Below are positions 42,816 through 52,341 of a DNA stretch of 64,000 nt, in pieces. Source of the DNA: Rhodospirillum rubrum ATCC 11170. GTDB taxonomy: Bacteria > Pseudomonadota > Alphaproteobacteria > Rhodospirillales > Rhodospirillaceae. The notes under the pieces were generated by a model that saw only the letters and a list, made by a program, of their open reading frames with translations, ran no database searches and was not told the origin of the DNA. How positions within the stretch are numbered: the stretch's first letter is position 1; every line of letters begins with the position of its first letter. The DNA lies in contig NC_007643.1 of the NCBI RefSeq assembly GCF_000013085.1, forward strand, positions 3,812,501 through 3,876,500, written 5' to 3'. The position numbers were made by a program, and so were the translations under genes.

Positions 42816-43520
42816 ATGACAAGACCGGCCGAGGGCTTTGAGACTTGGCTCTTCGATCTTGATAATACCCTCTATCCCGCCTCCGCCGATCTGTTCGCCC
42901 AGATCGATCTGCGGATGAAGGCCTATATCGGGCGGCTGCTTGGCCTGCCGCCCGAAGAGGCGTTTCGCCTGCAAAAGCATTACTACCACACCTATGGGAC
43001 CTCGCTGCGCGGCTTGATGGACGAACACGCCATCGATCCGGCCGACTTCCTGGCCTTCGTCCACGATATCGACCATACCGTCCTCGCCGCCGATCCGGTC
43101 CTGGGCGGGCTTCTCGCCCGCCTTCCCGGGCGCAAGATCGTCTTCACCAATGGCAGCACCCGCCATGCCCTGGCGGTTCTCGACCGACTCGGCATCACCG
43201 ATCACTTCGAAGCGATCCATGATATCGCCGCCAGCGGCTTCATTCCCAAGCCGCAGCCCGCCTGTTACGACGATCTTATCGCCCGCTATGGCCTTGATCC
43301 GGCGACGACGATCATGGTCGAGGATTCCCATAAGAATCTCCAACCGGCGGCGGCGCTGGGCATGACCACCCTTCTCGTGCGCAATACCCTCCATTGGGCT
43401 GCCGTCGAGGACGGGGGCGCCCCCATGGCTTATTGCCATCATGTGACCGACGATCTGCGGATCTGGCTGGCCGACTGGCTGGCCCACCAGGCCCCCCATC
43501 CGGAAGTCTGCTTAGATTAA
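42816..43520 (+). CDS. HAD-family pyrimidine 5'-nucleotidase-like protein
   Basis: This 234-residue phosphatase shows the HAD motifs WLFDLDNTLYP (nucleophile and acid Asp), VFTNGSTRHAL (motif II), KPQPACYDDLI with the conserved Lys, and MVEDSHKNLQPA (motif IV). The pattern is that of the pyrimidine 5'-nucleotidase/SDT1-like group. GGAGG ends 5 bp before ATG 42816, so I prefer it to an upstream GTG. It is followed by a strong hairpin overlapping its stop codon. Confidence 0.85.
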   Translation: MTRPAEGFETWLFDLDNTLYPASADLFAQIDLRMKAYIGRLLGLPPEEAFRLQKHYYHTYGTSLRGLMDEHAIDPADFLAFVHDIDHTVLAADPVLGGLLARLPGRKIVFTNGSTRHALAVLDRLGITDHFEAIHDIAASGFIPKPQPACYDDLIARYGLDPATTIMVEDSHKNLQPAAALGMTTLLVRNTLHWAAVEDGGAPMAYCHHVTDDLRIWLADWLAHQAPHPEVCLD

Positions 43521-43561
43521 AGTCCCTGCGTTAAAGGGATCGCCTTTAACGCAGAGACTTT
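43519..43561. terminator. Bidirectional terminator after HAD gene
   Basis: CTGCGTTAAAGG pairs with CCTTTAACGCAG around GATCG, extended after one mismatch by AAAGTC/GACTTT. It lies between the HAD gene and the converging XRE regulator gene. Confidence 0.8.
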
Positions 43562-43564
43562 GAT

Positions 43565-43948
43565 CTATTCCCCCTTGCCGCCCTCGCGCCGTCGCCGGCT
43601 CTCCAACAGGGTCGCCAATCCGGCAAGGATCTCCAGATCCTCCTCGGGAAGAAGATCGGCGGCGTTGCGCACCGTCTGGGCATGGGATGAGCGGGCCCGT
43701 TCGGCCCGGTGTTGGCGATCGGCGGCGCCAACGGCGACTCCGTCAAAGAAATCCATCAGTCTAACATTGAGCACCTTTGCCATCTGATCGAGCGTCTGGA
43801 TGCTCGTCACAACCTTTCCACGCTCGAAATTTGAAATCGTCTCGCCGCTTTTGCCTAAAAGGCTCGCGAGTTGACTTTGAGTCAGTCCTCGCCTTTCCCG
43901 CAAAGTGCGAATCTTACGTCCTATTTGTTGTCCAAGTTCCATCACCAT
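43565..43948 (-). CDS. XRE-family transcriptional regulator
   Basis: This 127-residue protein has an N-terminal helix-turn-helix (about 8-67: LGQQIGRKIRTLRERRGLTQ, SQLASLLGKSGETISNFERG), as in lambda-Cro-like regulators, and a helical C-terminal part with no recognised effector domain. The target is unknown. It is monocistronic, and its promoter faces an A+T-rich region that could hold its operator. A Met two codons in (MELGQQI) is an alternative start. Confidence 0.8.
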   Translation of the reverse strand: MVMELGQQIGRKIRTLRERRGLTQSQLASLLGKSGETISNFERGKVVTSIQTLDQMAKVLNVRLMDFFDGVAVGAADRQHRAERARSSHAQTVRNAADLLPEEDLEILAGLATLLESRRRREGGKGE

Positions 43949-44748
43949 ACCCTCGACTGTGCGTATCAGTGGAGGGACTGGCTATTGGTGCGATTTTTCG
44001 TCCTAGTCAGTTGATTCAATTTTTCTATAATAGCCACCGCAAGTTGGGCCCAACGCTGGAACCCAACCCAAAAGAATAGACTTTGCTGCGTGTTCGACAG
44101 AATATCATTAGAGTCTTAAGAAAGAGGGCCATTTATCGAAACATAGAATTTGACAAAATTTACTCAAACACAGTGAAAAACCGCGTTTTTGATCTATTTT
44201 CTTGCTTTTTGATTACGCAGAGGATTTCACCGGAACTCGGCAGTCCGGCAAAAAAGACAAAAATAAATACAGAAACGTCTGTCTATTAATGCCCGACAGA
44301 AGAAAAAAGTACCCATGAGGAATAATATGGTTTTCATAGATGATCTGCCGACCTCACGAATGTTTAATCCCTCCTCTGCGACTTATCCCTTCCCATTCGT
44401 GATAAGCCGTGCTCTCTCAATCAGCTTTCTGACAACGATGACCTGGGCGCGGCGGGCTGTCGCCCATCGCCCCCCCCCCTCCATTGCCGCGTTCGTGACA
44501 GGTGTTTTGAAAATCATCGATTTCTGGCGCCTGGAAGGGGTCTTGAGGGCCCTCACCCCCCCGCCCGCCCTCCATAAAGTCGCCGACCCCGCGGCCCAGG
44601 GATGCCCCGCGCGGGATGGTCAACCCGAAATCCGGGCCTTTTCAGCCAGGGAGGCGGACCTTCAAGGACTAATCGGTCAGGGGGCCCCGCGAGACTCCGG
44701 CAAAACCCGCCCCGGAGGCGGCGCTATTTTTGAAGGGGGGCCCGGCAC
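43949..44748. other. A+T-rich intergenic region
   Basis: About 800 bp without a convincing gene. The left half (to about 44420) is clearly A+T-richer than the chromosome, and two short frames there (44083-44289 and 44315-44752) have neither ribosome sites nor family resemblance. It could be a decayed insertion or a regulatory region for the GGDEF-EAL gene. Confidence 0.45.
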
Positions 44749-46866
44749 ATGACCCCTCCGGCATCCTCTTCCCCATGTTCCTCGTCCGATAAGCGCAACC
44801 GCGCGGTCCCATCCGCCAAAGCCCTTATGGTCTGGCGGGCGGGCCCCGACGGTCGCCCCCTTGACCCCAGCCAATTCCCCCAGGATCCCCCGGCGCGGCG
44901 CGACGGCGATGGGGGCGGGGCCGAGGCCTGGTTGAACCTTGTCCATCCCGAAGAGCGCGAGGCGGTCTTGCTGCTCTGGCGCCGGGCGCTGCGCGAAGGC
45001 GAAGAGTTCGAAGCCCGCTACCGACTGCATCGCGGGCTTTCGGGATACCGCTGGGCCCTGGGCCAGGGCCGCCCCTTGCGCGGCGACGATGGCGAAGTGC
45101 GCGAATGGATCGGCACCGTCGTGGATATTCACGACCACATGGAGGCCGAACGAACCATCGCCCTGAGCGAGGAACGCCTGCGCCTCGCCCTCGACAGCGC
45201 CGATCTGGGGGTTTGGGAATGCACCATCGCCACCAATCAATGGTGGTTTTCCGAAGCGGCGCTGCGGATCCTTGGCTGTCCCCCCGACGCCGAAACGTCC
45301 ATTGAAACGGTCATGGGGGCGATCCATTCCGATGATCTCGACGGCCTGCGCGCCCGTTGGCATGCCGCCCGCACCGGCCGTGCCCGCGACCGGATGGAAG
45401 GGGAGTTCCGCATTCAACGCGGCGGCGGCAGGCTCGGCTGGATCGCCTGTTCGGCCCGATTGGTCGCCGATGACGGCAAGGCCGTTACCCGCATGCTGGG
45501 CACGCTCCGCGATATCACCAAGACCCGTCTTCAGCGCGAGAAGCTCTATCACCTCGCCCATTTCGATCCGCTGACCGGCTTGCCCAATCGCCATGAGATG
45601 ATCACCCGCACCCAGGCCACCCTGGCGAGCGGCGGCGCCGCCGGCGGTGCCGGAGCGATCTTGCTGCTCGATCTCGACGGCTTCAAGGAAGCCAACGACA
45701 CCCTGGGGCAGGCGACAGGCGATGCCCTGCTCAAGCGCATCGCCCATCGTCTGGTTTCCAGTCTTCCCGCCGACAGCCTGATCGGCCGGGTCGGCGGCGA
45801 CGAATTCCTGGTGGTTGTTCCCGGGGTGGCCGAGCAATGGACGGCGACGCGGATCGCCGACGGCCTTTACGACGTGCTGACCGTTCCCTTCGTTATCGGC
45901 GATCGGCGCATTCCGTTAAGCGGCCGCATCGGCATCGCCTTGGCGCCCCGCGATGGCACCTCGGCCCAGGATCTGATGACCCATGCCGAACTGGCCTTGC
46001 AGGAAACCAAGACCATCTCGGGCTGCGTCACCCGGTTCTTTTCGCCGCGCCTGCACGACGAGGCGCGCGAACGCCAGGACATGGGACTTGAATTGCGCCG
46101 CGCCACCGACAACGGCGAGTTCGAGCTGTTCTATCAGCCGCAGATCCGCCTGAGCGACCGGGCCGTCGTCGGCGCCGAGGCGTTGTTGCGCTGGCGGCAT
46201 CCGACGCGCGGCGTGATGCCGCCCGCCGCCTTCCTTCATGTCCTCAAACGCGGCCCCTTGGCCGGCGAGGTCGGCGAATGGGTGGTCGCCAAGGCCTGTG
46301 CCGATGCCGCCGGTCTACTCAACGCCGGCTCGCGAATACGCATGGCAGTCAATTTATTCTCGGCCCAGTTCAAGGCCGGCACCGTCGACGCCACGGTGCG
46401 CCGCTCGCTTCTTGAAAGCGGCCTGCCCGCCGAGTTGCTGGAACTCGAAATCACCGAAAAAGTCACCCTCGACCGCGACGAGGGCATTCTTACCTGCCTC
46501 AAGGGCTTGCGCGACCTGGGCTGCGGCGTCGCCTTCGATGACTACGGCACCGGCTACGCCTCGCTCAGCATGCTCAAGCGCTATCCGCTGACCCGCCTGA
46601 AGATCGACCGGGCCTTCGTCCAACATCTGGCCGAGTCACCCAAGGACGGTGCCATCGTCCGCGCCGTGTTGTCGCTGGGCAATACCTTCGGCCTGTCGGT
46701 CACCGCCGAGGGGATCGAAGAAGAGGAACAGGAAAAGCTGCTGCTTGGCCAGGGATGCGACGAGGGTCAAGGGTATTTTTTCGGCCGGCCGATGCCCTTG
46801 GCCGATTTCATCCAATTCCTGGCCCGGGTGAAGAAAAACCCCGGCGAATTCCCCACCCCCGCCTGA
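44749..46866 (+). CDS. PAS-PAS-GGDEF-EAL cyclic-di-GMP protein
   Basis: This 705-residue protein has two PAS-like sensory domains (about 25-125 and 135-260, ending GTVVDIHDHMEAERT and GTLRDITKTR). A cyclase domain follows, with HFDPLTGLPNRHEM and the active-site GRVGGDEFLVV (about 350). The phosphodiesterase domain has the EAL motif in AEALLRWRHP (about 476), ELEITEK, DDYGTGYASL and KIDRAFV. Both active sites look intact, so it may make and break cyclic-di-GMP depending on the signal. No membrane segment is present. The start ATG is weakly supported. Confidence 0.9.
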   Translation: MTPPASSSPCSSSDKRNRAVPSAKALMVWRAGPDGRPLDPSQFPQDPPARRDGDGGGAEAWLNLVHPEEREAVLLLWRRALREGEEFEARYRLHRGLSGYRWALGQGRPLRGDDGEVREWIGTVVDIHDHMEAERTIALSEERLRLALDSADLGVWECTIATNQWWFSEAALRILGCPPDAETSIETVMGAIHSDDLDGLRARWHAARTGRARDRMEGEFRIQRGGGRLGWIACSARLVADDGKAVTRMLGTLRDITKTRLQREKLYHLAHFDPLTGLPNRHEMITRTQATLASGGAAGGAGAILLLDLDGFKEANDTLGQATGDALLKRIAHRLVSSLPADSLIGRVGGDEFLVVVPGVAEQWTATRIADGLYDVLTVPFVIGDRRIPLSGRIGIALAPRDGTSAQDLMTHAELALQETKTISGCVTRFFSPRLHDEARERQDMGLELRRATDNGEFELFYQPQIRLSDRAVVGAEALLRWRHPTRGVMPPAAFLHVLKRGPLAGEVGEWVVAKACADAAGLLNAGSRIRMAVNLFSAQFKAGTVDATVRRSLLESGLPAELLELEITEKVTLDRDEGILTCLKGLRDLGCGVAFDDYGTGYASLSMLKRYPLTRLKIDRAFVQHLAESPKDGAIVRAVLSLGNTFGLSVTAEGIEEEEQEKLLLGQGCDEGQGYFFGRPMPLADFIQFLARVKKNPGEFPTPA

Positions 46867-47175
46867 CCGCCGGAGGCGCCCCCCCGGGGTCGCCTTTTGG
46901 CCGGGCGGGGGAAAGGATCGGGGAGCGAGGGCGCTCCTTTCGCTTTCGATACGACCTTCCACGCTCCCTTGAACGCCCGATCAAGGGAGCGTATCGTTGG
47001 TTGATCTACCCTCGGACGATCGTCTCCCCTTTCCCGGCTCCCCTTTCCCGGATTGCCCGCGATCAGGACAAAGACACCCTTGTCGGCGCCTTTTCCGTCC
47101 CTTCCCGATCCTCGGGGCAAAGCGCCCTCTGAGAGGCTCGGCAATCACCATGCCCGCTAACGAAAGAACACGGCC
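46867..47175. other. Intergenic region with strong hairpin
   Basis: The region contains a perfect 11-bp inverted repeat, CGCTCCCTTGA (46962-46972) with TCAAGGGAGCG (46981-46991), without a T tract. A direct repeat CTCCCCTTTCCCGG near 47025 and 47039 follows. It should hold the flippase promoter. Confidence 0.45.
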
Positions 47176-48627
47176 GTGAGCAACATCAGAATTGCTCTGG
47201 TCTGGTCGATGCTCGACCGGATCTTCACCGTGGCGATGGGGTTTGCTTCGGTCACCATTCTCGCCCGCCTGTTGACCCCGGCCGAGGTCGGGGTGTTCGG
47301 CGTCGCCTATTCCGTCGTCGGCCTTAGCCAGACGCTGCGCGATTTCGGCACCTCAAGCTATCTGATCCAGGAAAAGGAGCTGACGCCCCAGCGCATCCGT
47401 TCGGCCTTCGGCGTCACCTTGCTGACCGGATGGACGCTGGGCGGCACGATCTTCCTGCTTGCCGACACCATTGCCGCCTTCTATGGCCAGCCCGAACTGG
47501 CCACGGTTCTGCGCATCATCTGCCTGACCCTGGTGCTCTGGCCCTTCGGCTCGCCGATCCTGTCGCTGCTGCGCCGGGACATGCGCTTCAAGACCCTGAC
47601 GTTCATCGGCATGGCCACAGCCCTCGCCCAACCGACGGTGGCGGTGATCCTGGTCTATTTGGGATACAGCTATTACGGCTTGGCCTGGGCCGTCGTCGCC
47701 GAGGTCGCGGTTTCGGTTCTGCTGACCACCATCCTGCGCCCCAAGGAAACCTGGATGTGGCCAAGCCTGCGCGAATGGCGGCGCGTTGGGGTCTTCGGGC
47801 TGTCGATGGCGGGGATCTCGCTGATCGGCTCGCTCAACACCTATGCCAGCGATCTGGTGCTTGGCCGCACCCTGGGCTTTGTCAATTCCGGCTTCTACAG
47901 CCGGGCGACCGGCCTGATCTCGCTGTTTCGCGATCGCATCTGGGGTGGCGGCCATGCCGTGCTGATGTCGGAATTCGCCCGTTTGCATCGCGAGGACGGC
48001 GATGTGAAGGGATCCTTCCTGCGGGCTTCGGTGATGGTGACGGGGATCTTCTGGCCGCTCTTCGCCCTGCTCGCCCTAATGGCCCTGCCGGTGGTGCGCA
48101 TCCTGTTCGGCCTGAACTGGGACGACTCGGTGCCCTTGGTCCGTTTGCTCGCCGGCGCGGCGATGATCTCGGTGCCGTGGTTTCCCGGCGGCACTTTGTT
48201 GCTGGCCACCGGCCACGTCAATTTGCAGTTGCGCCTGAGCGTCGTCATGGTCGCCGTGCAGATCCCCGCCCTGATCTTGCTCTCGCATCTGGGCTTGATC
48301 TGGGTGCCGCTGGTCAGCGTTCTGACCGGGCTGGTGATGGCGGGGATGCTGGGCATCTATACCCGCAGGATCCTGGGATTGGCCGCGCTTGACGTGTGGT
48401 TCGCCACCCTGCGCAGCGTTCCCGCCACCCTGGGCATCTGCGTCGTGCCGCTGCTGGTGCTGGTCTTTTGCCATCCCGAACCCCGACTGGGCGAGCCCTG
48501 GCTATGGGTGGCCGGCTTTGGGGCGATCCTCGGCGCGGTGATCGGCTATTATACGGTTTCCCATCCGATGGCCGGCGAAATCGACGCCCTGTTGCGCAAA
48601 CTGCGCCGCCGCTCGTTTATCGGCTAA
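47176..48627 (+). CDS. Polysaccharide flippase (oligosaccharide exporter family)
   Basis: This 483-residue protein has about twelve to fourteen membrane helices and fits the MATE-like Wzx/PST flippases, which turn lipid-linked sugar units across the inner membrane. The N-terminal pattern SMLDRIFTVAMGFASVTILARLLTPAEVGVFGVAYS is typical, as are the ILSLLRRDMRFK and GFYSRATGLISLFRDRIW stretches. GTG is the start. The next gene, a glycosyltransferase, follows by 29 bp, so they probably form an operon for a surface glycan whose other genes are not here. Confidence 0.85.
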   Translation: MSNIRIALVWSMLDRIFTVAMGFASVTILARLLTPAEVGVFGVAYSVVGLSQTLRDFGTSSYLIQEKELTPQRIRSAFGVTLLTGWTLGGTIFLLADTIAAFYGQPELATVLRIICLTLVLWPFGSPILSLLRRDMRFKTLTFIGMATALAQPTVAVILVYLGYSYYGLAWAVVAEVAVSVLLTTILRPKETWMWPSLREWRRVGVFGLSMAGISLIGSLNTYASDLVLGRTLGFVNSGFYSRATGLISLFRDRIWGGGHAVLMSEFARLHREDGDVKGSFLRASVMVTGIFWPLFALLALMALPVVRILFGLNWDDSVPLVRLLAGAAMISVPWFPGGTLLLATGHVNLQLRLSVVMVAVQIPALILLSHLGLIWVPLVSVLTGLVMAGMLGIYTRRILGLAALDVWFATLRSVPATLGICVVPLLVLVFCHPEPRLGEPWLWVAGFGAILGAVIGYYTVSHPMAGEIDALLRKLRRRSFIG

Positions 48628-48656
48628 CCCCCCGGGACTGGAAAAGGAACTCGGCG

Positions 48657-49859
48657 ATGGATGACGGAACGCGCCTGGGGCAAGCCGATCACGCCGCCGG
48701 CCCCCGCCCGCCCGGGGTGATCTTCACCATGCGCTATCCCAGCGATGTCGGCTTTGTTTGGAAGACCATCGCCCTGCATCGCGACCTGATCGCCCGCGCG
48801 TTCGGGGGGGAAGCCCGGTGCATCCTCGCCTATCCCCAACTCAGCCCAACGTCGGCCTACCAGCCGCGCTGGTCGACGGCGATCCAGGCTGATTTCTACG
48901 ACTATTCCGCCGAAAACCGCCAACGCCTTGAACGGGTGATCACCGACGAGGCCATTCGTCTGGTGGTTTTCATGAGCGCCCAGCCGGCCGATGTCGATCT
49001 TGGCTTCCTGCGCGGTTTGGGCTTGCGCACGGTGACCAGCGAAAACAACAGCTATGACCACTCGCTGCGCCAGCCGTTTATGAAGCGTCTGGCCAAAGCC
49101 CTGATCCGCCGGGTTCTCAAGCGTCAGGTCTTCGATCTGCACATCGCCAATTCCCAGGCGCAATATGATTTCCTGCGCGGCTTCGCCCAATTGCCGGCCT
49201 CGCGCCTGCGGGCGGTGCGCAATGGCGTCGACACCGATCATTTCCAGCCGGGCGAGCGGACGGGCGCCTGCTCCACGCTTGGCCTCGACCCCGATCGCCT
49301 GTGGATCATGGCGGCCTCGCAGGCCCGGCCGGAAAAGCGCCTCGAGCGGGTGCTGGAGGTTATCCGCGCCGTCAAAGACGCCCGCCCGGCCTTGCCGATC
49401 GGCTTTTTCTTTGTCGGCGAGGGGGAAAATCTGGCGGAGTGGCGGCAGATCGCCCTTGGCCTGCCCGATGCCGAGACTTATCGCTTCTTTGGCCGGCAAA
49501 ACGATCTGCGGCCCTATTATCAGGCGGCCTCGGTCTTCATCCATGGCGCCTTTCGCGAAAGCTTCGGGCTGGTGATCGCCGAGGCCATGGCCAGCGGCCT
49601 GCCGGTGGTGGCGACCCATGCCCATGGCCCGGCCGAGATCATCGCCGAGGGCGAGACCGGGCGGCTGGTCGGCCGCGACGACTGGGAGGGCCTGGGCAAG
49701 GCGGTGATCGAGTATCTTGATGACGCCGAGCTTCGCCGAACCCATGGTCTGGCCGGACGGGCGCGCTGCGTCGCTCTGTTTTCGATCACCCGTCAGGCCC
49801 AGGAATTCGCCGACCTGCTGCGCCCCTTCCTGAAGGACGGCGCTGGAGCACCCTATTAA
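48657..49859 (+). CDS. Glycosyltransferase family 4-type
   Basis: This 400-residue protein has the two-domain GT-B fold. The C-terminal half carries NGVDTDHFQPGE, the sugar-nucleotide contacts ASQARPEKRLERVLEV, FVGEGENLAEW, FFGRQNDLRPYYQAASVFIHGA, and the E-x7-E motif RESFGLVIAEAMASGLPVVAT. The donor and acceptor cannot be told. ATG 48657 follows AAAAGGA, so the longer upstream frame inside the flippase gene is rejected. Its stop overlaps that of rmuC on the opposite strand. Confidence 0.9.
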   Translation: MDDGTRLGQADHAAGPRPPGVIFTMRYPSDVGFVWKTIALHRDLIARAFGGEARCILAYPQLSPTSAYQPRWSTAIQADFYDYSAENRQRLERVITDEAIRLVVFMSAQPADVDLGFLRGLGLRTVTSENNSYDHSLRQPFMKRLAKALIRRVLKRQVFDLHIANSQAQYDFLRGFAQLPASRLRAVRNGVDTDHFQPGERTGACSTLGLDPDRLWIMAASQARPEKRLERVLEVIRAVKDARPALPIGFFFVGEGENLAEWRQIALGLPDAETYRFFGRQNDLRPYYQAASVFIHGAFRESFGLVIAEAMASGLPVVATHAHGPAEIIAEGETGRLVGRDDWEGLGKAVIEYLDDAELRRTHGLAGRARCVALFSITRQAQEFADLLRPFLKDGAGAPY

Positions 49860-51034
49860 GCCAGCGGGATCTTGATCTCGCCGGTGGGCGGCGGCAGGCT
49901 TTCCGGTTCGTCCTGGCCGAACTGAACCTCCTCGATGCGGTCGCCGCGACGCATGATCTTTTCGGTCGAGATCTGGATCTGGCGCAGATCCTCGCCGGTC
50001 TGGCCGAAGTGGCGGGCCAGCTTGCCCACCCGGTCATCCAGGCGGTTCACGTCGTCGATCAGGGCGCGAACCTCGCGGCGGATCAGAACCGCCATATCGT
50101 TCATCCGCGCGTCCTTGAGGATGGCCCGCACGGTGTTGAGCGTCGCCATCAGCGTGGTTGGCGAGACGATCCACACCCGGCGGCGAAAGGCCTGTTCGAC
50201 CACCTGGGGATAATTGGCGTGAAGCTCGGCATAGACCGCTTCCGCCGGCAGGAACATCAAGGCCGATTCCGCCGTTTCGTCGGCAATGATATAGCGTTCG
50301 GCGATATCGCGGACATGGCGCAGCACATCGGCGGCGAAGGCCCGCCCCGCCTGCAGACGCTCGGCATCGCTGCCCGCCGCCCGCAAGGCCCGATAGGATT
50401 CAAGGGGATATTTGGCGTCGATGGCGATCGCCCCGGGCGGATTGGGCAGGGTCAGCAGGCAATCGGCGATACGGCCGTTGCCCATTTTGGCCTGGAAGCG
50501 ATAGGCGCTGGGCGGCAACAGATCGCGCACCAGATCCTCCATCTGGGTCTGGCCCATAGCGCCGCGCGCCTGCTTGTTGGACAAGATGTCCTGCAGGCTG
50601 GTCATCTTTTCCGACATCTCGGCGATGTTCTTCTGGGCGGCGTCGATGGTCGCCAGCCGGGCGCGCAGATCCTGCATGCTTTCGGCGGTCTTTTCGGTCG
50701 AACGCTGCAGTCCCTCGCCCACCCGTCGCGTCAGATCGGTGATGCGCTCGTCAAGAACCCGGCTCACCTGACGCTCCTGGGATTGCAGGCGATCGGCGAG
50801 CAAGGCGGTGGCCGCGGCCTGACTTTTGGCCATCTGACCCAGACGCCCGGCCATTTCGACCTGGGCGGCGGCCAGGGAGGATAGCCGGCCGTCACCACCG
50901 CCCGGGCGGCGCAGCACCAGGATCAGGGCGATGATCCCGGCCACCGCCGCCATCAGGGCGATGAGCAGGGCCAGACCCTGGGGGGCGGCCAGACGGGCGC
51001 CGAGCGCCTGGAACATCGTGGAAAGATCGGTCAC
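49856..51034 (-). CDS. rmuC: DNA recombination protein RmuC
   Basis: This protein of about 392 residues has an N-terminal membrane helix (LALLIALMAAVAGIIALILVL), a long coiled coil (about 45-160) and the conserved nuclease-like domain (AYRFQAKMGNGRIADCLLTL, IDAKYPLESYRAL, ETAESALMFLPAEAVYAEL, VWIVSPTTLMATLNTVRAIL). RmuC limits inversions at short inverted repeats. I chose GTG 51034 because of AAGGA upstream; ATG 51016 is an alternative. Converging stop codons overlap the glycosyltransferase. Confidence 0.92.
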   Translation of the reverse strand: MTDLSTMFQALGARLAAPQGLALLIALMAAVAGIIALILVLRRPGGGDGRLSSLAAAQVEMAGRLGQMAKSQAAATALLADRLQSQERQVSRVLDERITDLTRRVGEGLQRSTEKTAESMQDLRARLATIDAAQKNIAEMSEKMTSLQDILSNKQARGAMGQTQMEDLVRDLLPPSAYRFQAKMGNGRIADCLLTLPNPPGAIAIDAKYPLESYRALRAAGSDAERLQAGRAFAADVLRHVRDIAERYIIADETAESALMFLPAEAVYAELHANYPQVVEQAFRRRVWIVSPTTLMATLNTVRAILKDARMNDMAVLIRREVRALIDDVNRLDDRVGKLARHFGQTGEDLRQIQISTEKIMRRGDRIEEVQFGQDEPESLPPPTGEIKIPLA

Positions 51035-51197
51035 GGGCGGGCATCCTTGGGGGTTGATTCCCTCTCTTATCGACGCTCCGGCGGGGCGCGTCAAACCCGG
51101 GCGGGGAACCAAAGACCCCCTTGCGGGATTCCGGGTGGGCGCTTGCCCCCTCTTCGCGTTAAACTATCCCCTTGGTGTTCCCTGATCGGAGGCTTCG

Positions 51198-51680
51198 ATG
51201 CCCGCTCTTGACGTTCGGCCCCTGCCCGCCATGATTTTCGCCAGCCTGCGCCATATCGGACCCTACGGCGAGGCCGGAGAGACCTTTCGCAAGATCACCG
51301 ACTGGGCGGTCAGCGAAGGGGTGATGACCCCGGAAACCCAAATCCTCGGCCTGTCTTACGACGATCCGAAGACGACCCCGGCCGAAATCCTGCGCTATGA
51401 CGCCTGCGTGACGTTGAAAACCCCCGTCGCCCTGCCCCCCGGCATGCAGTTGATGGCCTTGCCCGCCTGTTCGTGGGTGATGATGACCCACAAGGGTCCC
51501 TATGAAACGATGGGCGAGACCTTCACCAAGCTGTATGCCGCCCTGGCCGAGCACCCCACCCTGGTGCCGATCGCCACCGGCGCCATCGAAATCTATGTCA
51601 ATGATCCCGCCACCACCGCGCCGGCCGATCTGATCACCGAACTGGGCGTCGCCGTTCTGGAGGGGGCCGACGGCTTCTGA
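51198..51680 (+). CDS. GyrI-like effector-binding domain protein
   Basis: This 160-residue protein is a stand-alone GyrI-like/AraC effector-binding domain. It has VRPLPAMIFASLRHIGPYGE at the start, YDACVTLKTP in the middle, and YETMGETFTKLYAALAEHP followed by AIEIYVNDP near the end. Such domains bind hydrophobic small molecules, and some protect DNA gyrase from toxins. GGAGG lies 6 bases before the ATG. No partner regulator lies beside it. Confidence 0.8.
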   Translation: MPALDVRPLPAMIFASLRHIGPYGEAGETFRKITDWAVSEGVMTPETQILGLSYDDPKTTPAEILRYDACVTLKTPVALPPGMQLMALPACSWVMMTHKGPYETMGETFTKLYAALAEHPTLVPIATGAIEIYVNDPATTAPADLITELGVAVLEGADGF

Positions 51681-51822
51681 CATCGTGGCCCATCGGGGCG
51701 GCCCAACGGCGCGATCCGACGGCCGCGGCTTTGCCGACCATTCTTGACGGATGGGCGCGGCCGGCTTATTTCCGACTCAGTGACAAACTCCCTCCAACGG
51801 CAAGACGGAAAGACCGGGCGCA

Positions 51823-52341
51823 ATGGCGTTGCTTCCCATCCTGACGGCGCCTGATCCGCGCCTGACCAAAAAGGCTCTGCCGGTGGAAACGGTGGATGTC
51901 TCCATCCGCAAGCTGATGGACGACATGCTTGAAACCATGTACCTCGCCCCCGGCATCGGCCTTGCCGCCCCCCAGGTCGGGGTACTCAAGCGGGTGATCG
52001 TTCTCGATCCGGCGCGCGAGGACGAGGCGCCGCGCCCCATGCGTCTGGCCAATCCCGAGATCATCTGGAGCTCCGAGGATACCAAGCCCTATGAAGAGGG
52101 CTGCCTGTCGGTGCCCGAACAATACGATACGGTGGTGCGCCCCGACCGCGTGCGGGTGCGCTACCTCGATCCCGACAATGAAATCCGCGAGATCGACGCC
52201 GATGGTTTGCTGGCCGTCATCTTGCAGCACGAGATCGACCATCTCGATGGTATTTTGTTCGTCGATTACCTGTCGTCGCTCAAACGCAATATGATGCTGC
52301 GCAAATTGCGGAAAATGAAGCGGACGGGAGCCGAGGCGTGA
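51823..52341 (+). CDS. def: Peptide deformylase
   Basis: This 172-residue metalloenzyme removes the formyl group from new proteins. The three motifs are [21 protein letters not shown] (metal-binding Cys) and [13 protein letters not shown] (HExxH). It overlaps fmt by 4 bp, and the two act on opposite ends of formyl-methionine use. Confidence 0.97.
   Translation: MALLPILTAPDPRLTKKALPVETVDVSIRKLMDDMLETMYLAPGIGLAAPQVGVLKRVIVLDPAREDEAPRPMRLANPEIIWSSEDTKPYEEGCLSVPEQYDTVVRPDRVRVRYLDPDNEIREIDADGLLAVILQHEIDHLDGILFVDYLSSLKRNMMLRKLRKMKRTGAEA

Noticed and set aside
44083-44752. Two short plus-strand frames before the GGDEF-EAL gene
   Set aside because: No ribosome sites, no family resemblance and changing base composition within the frames.
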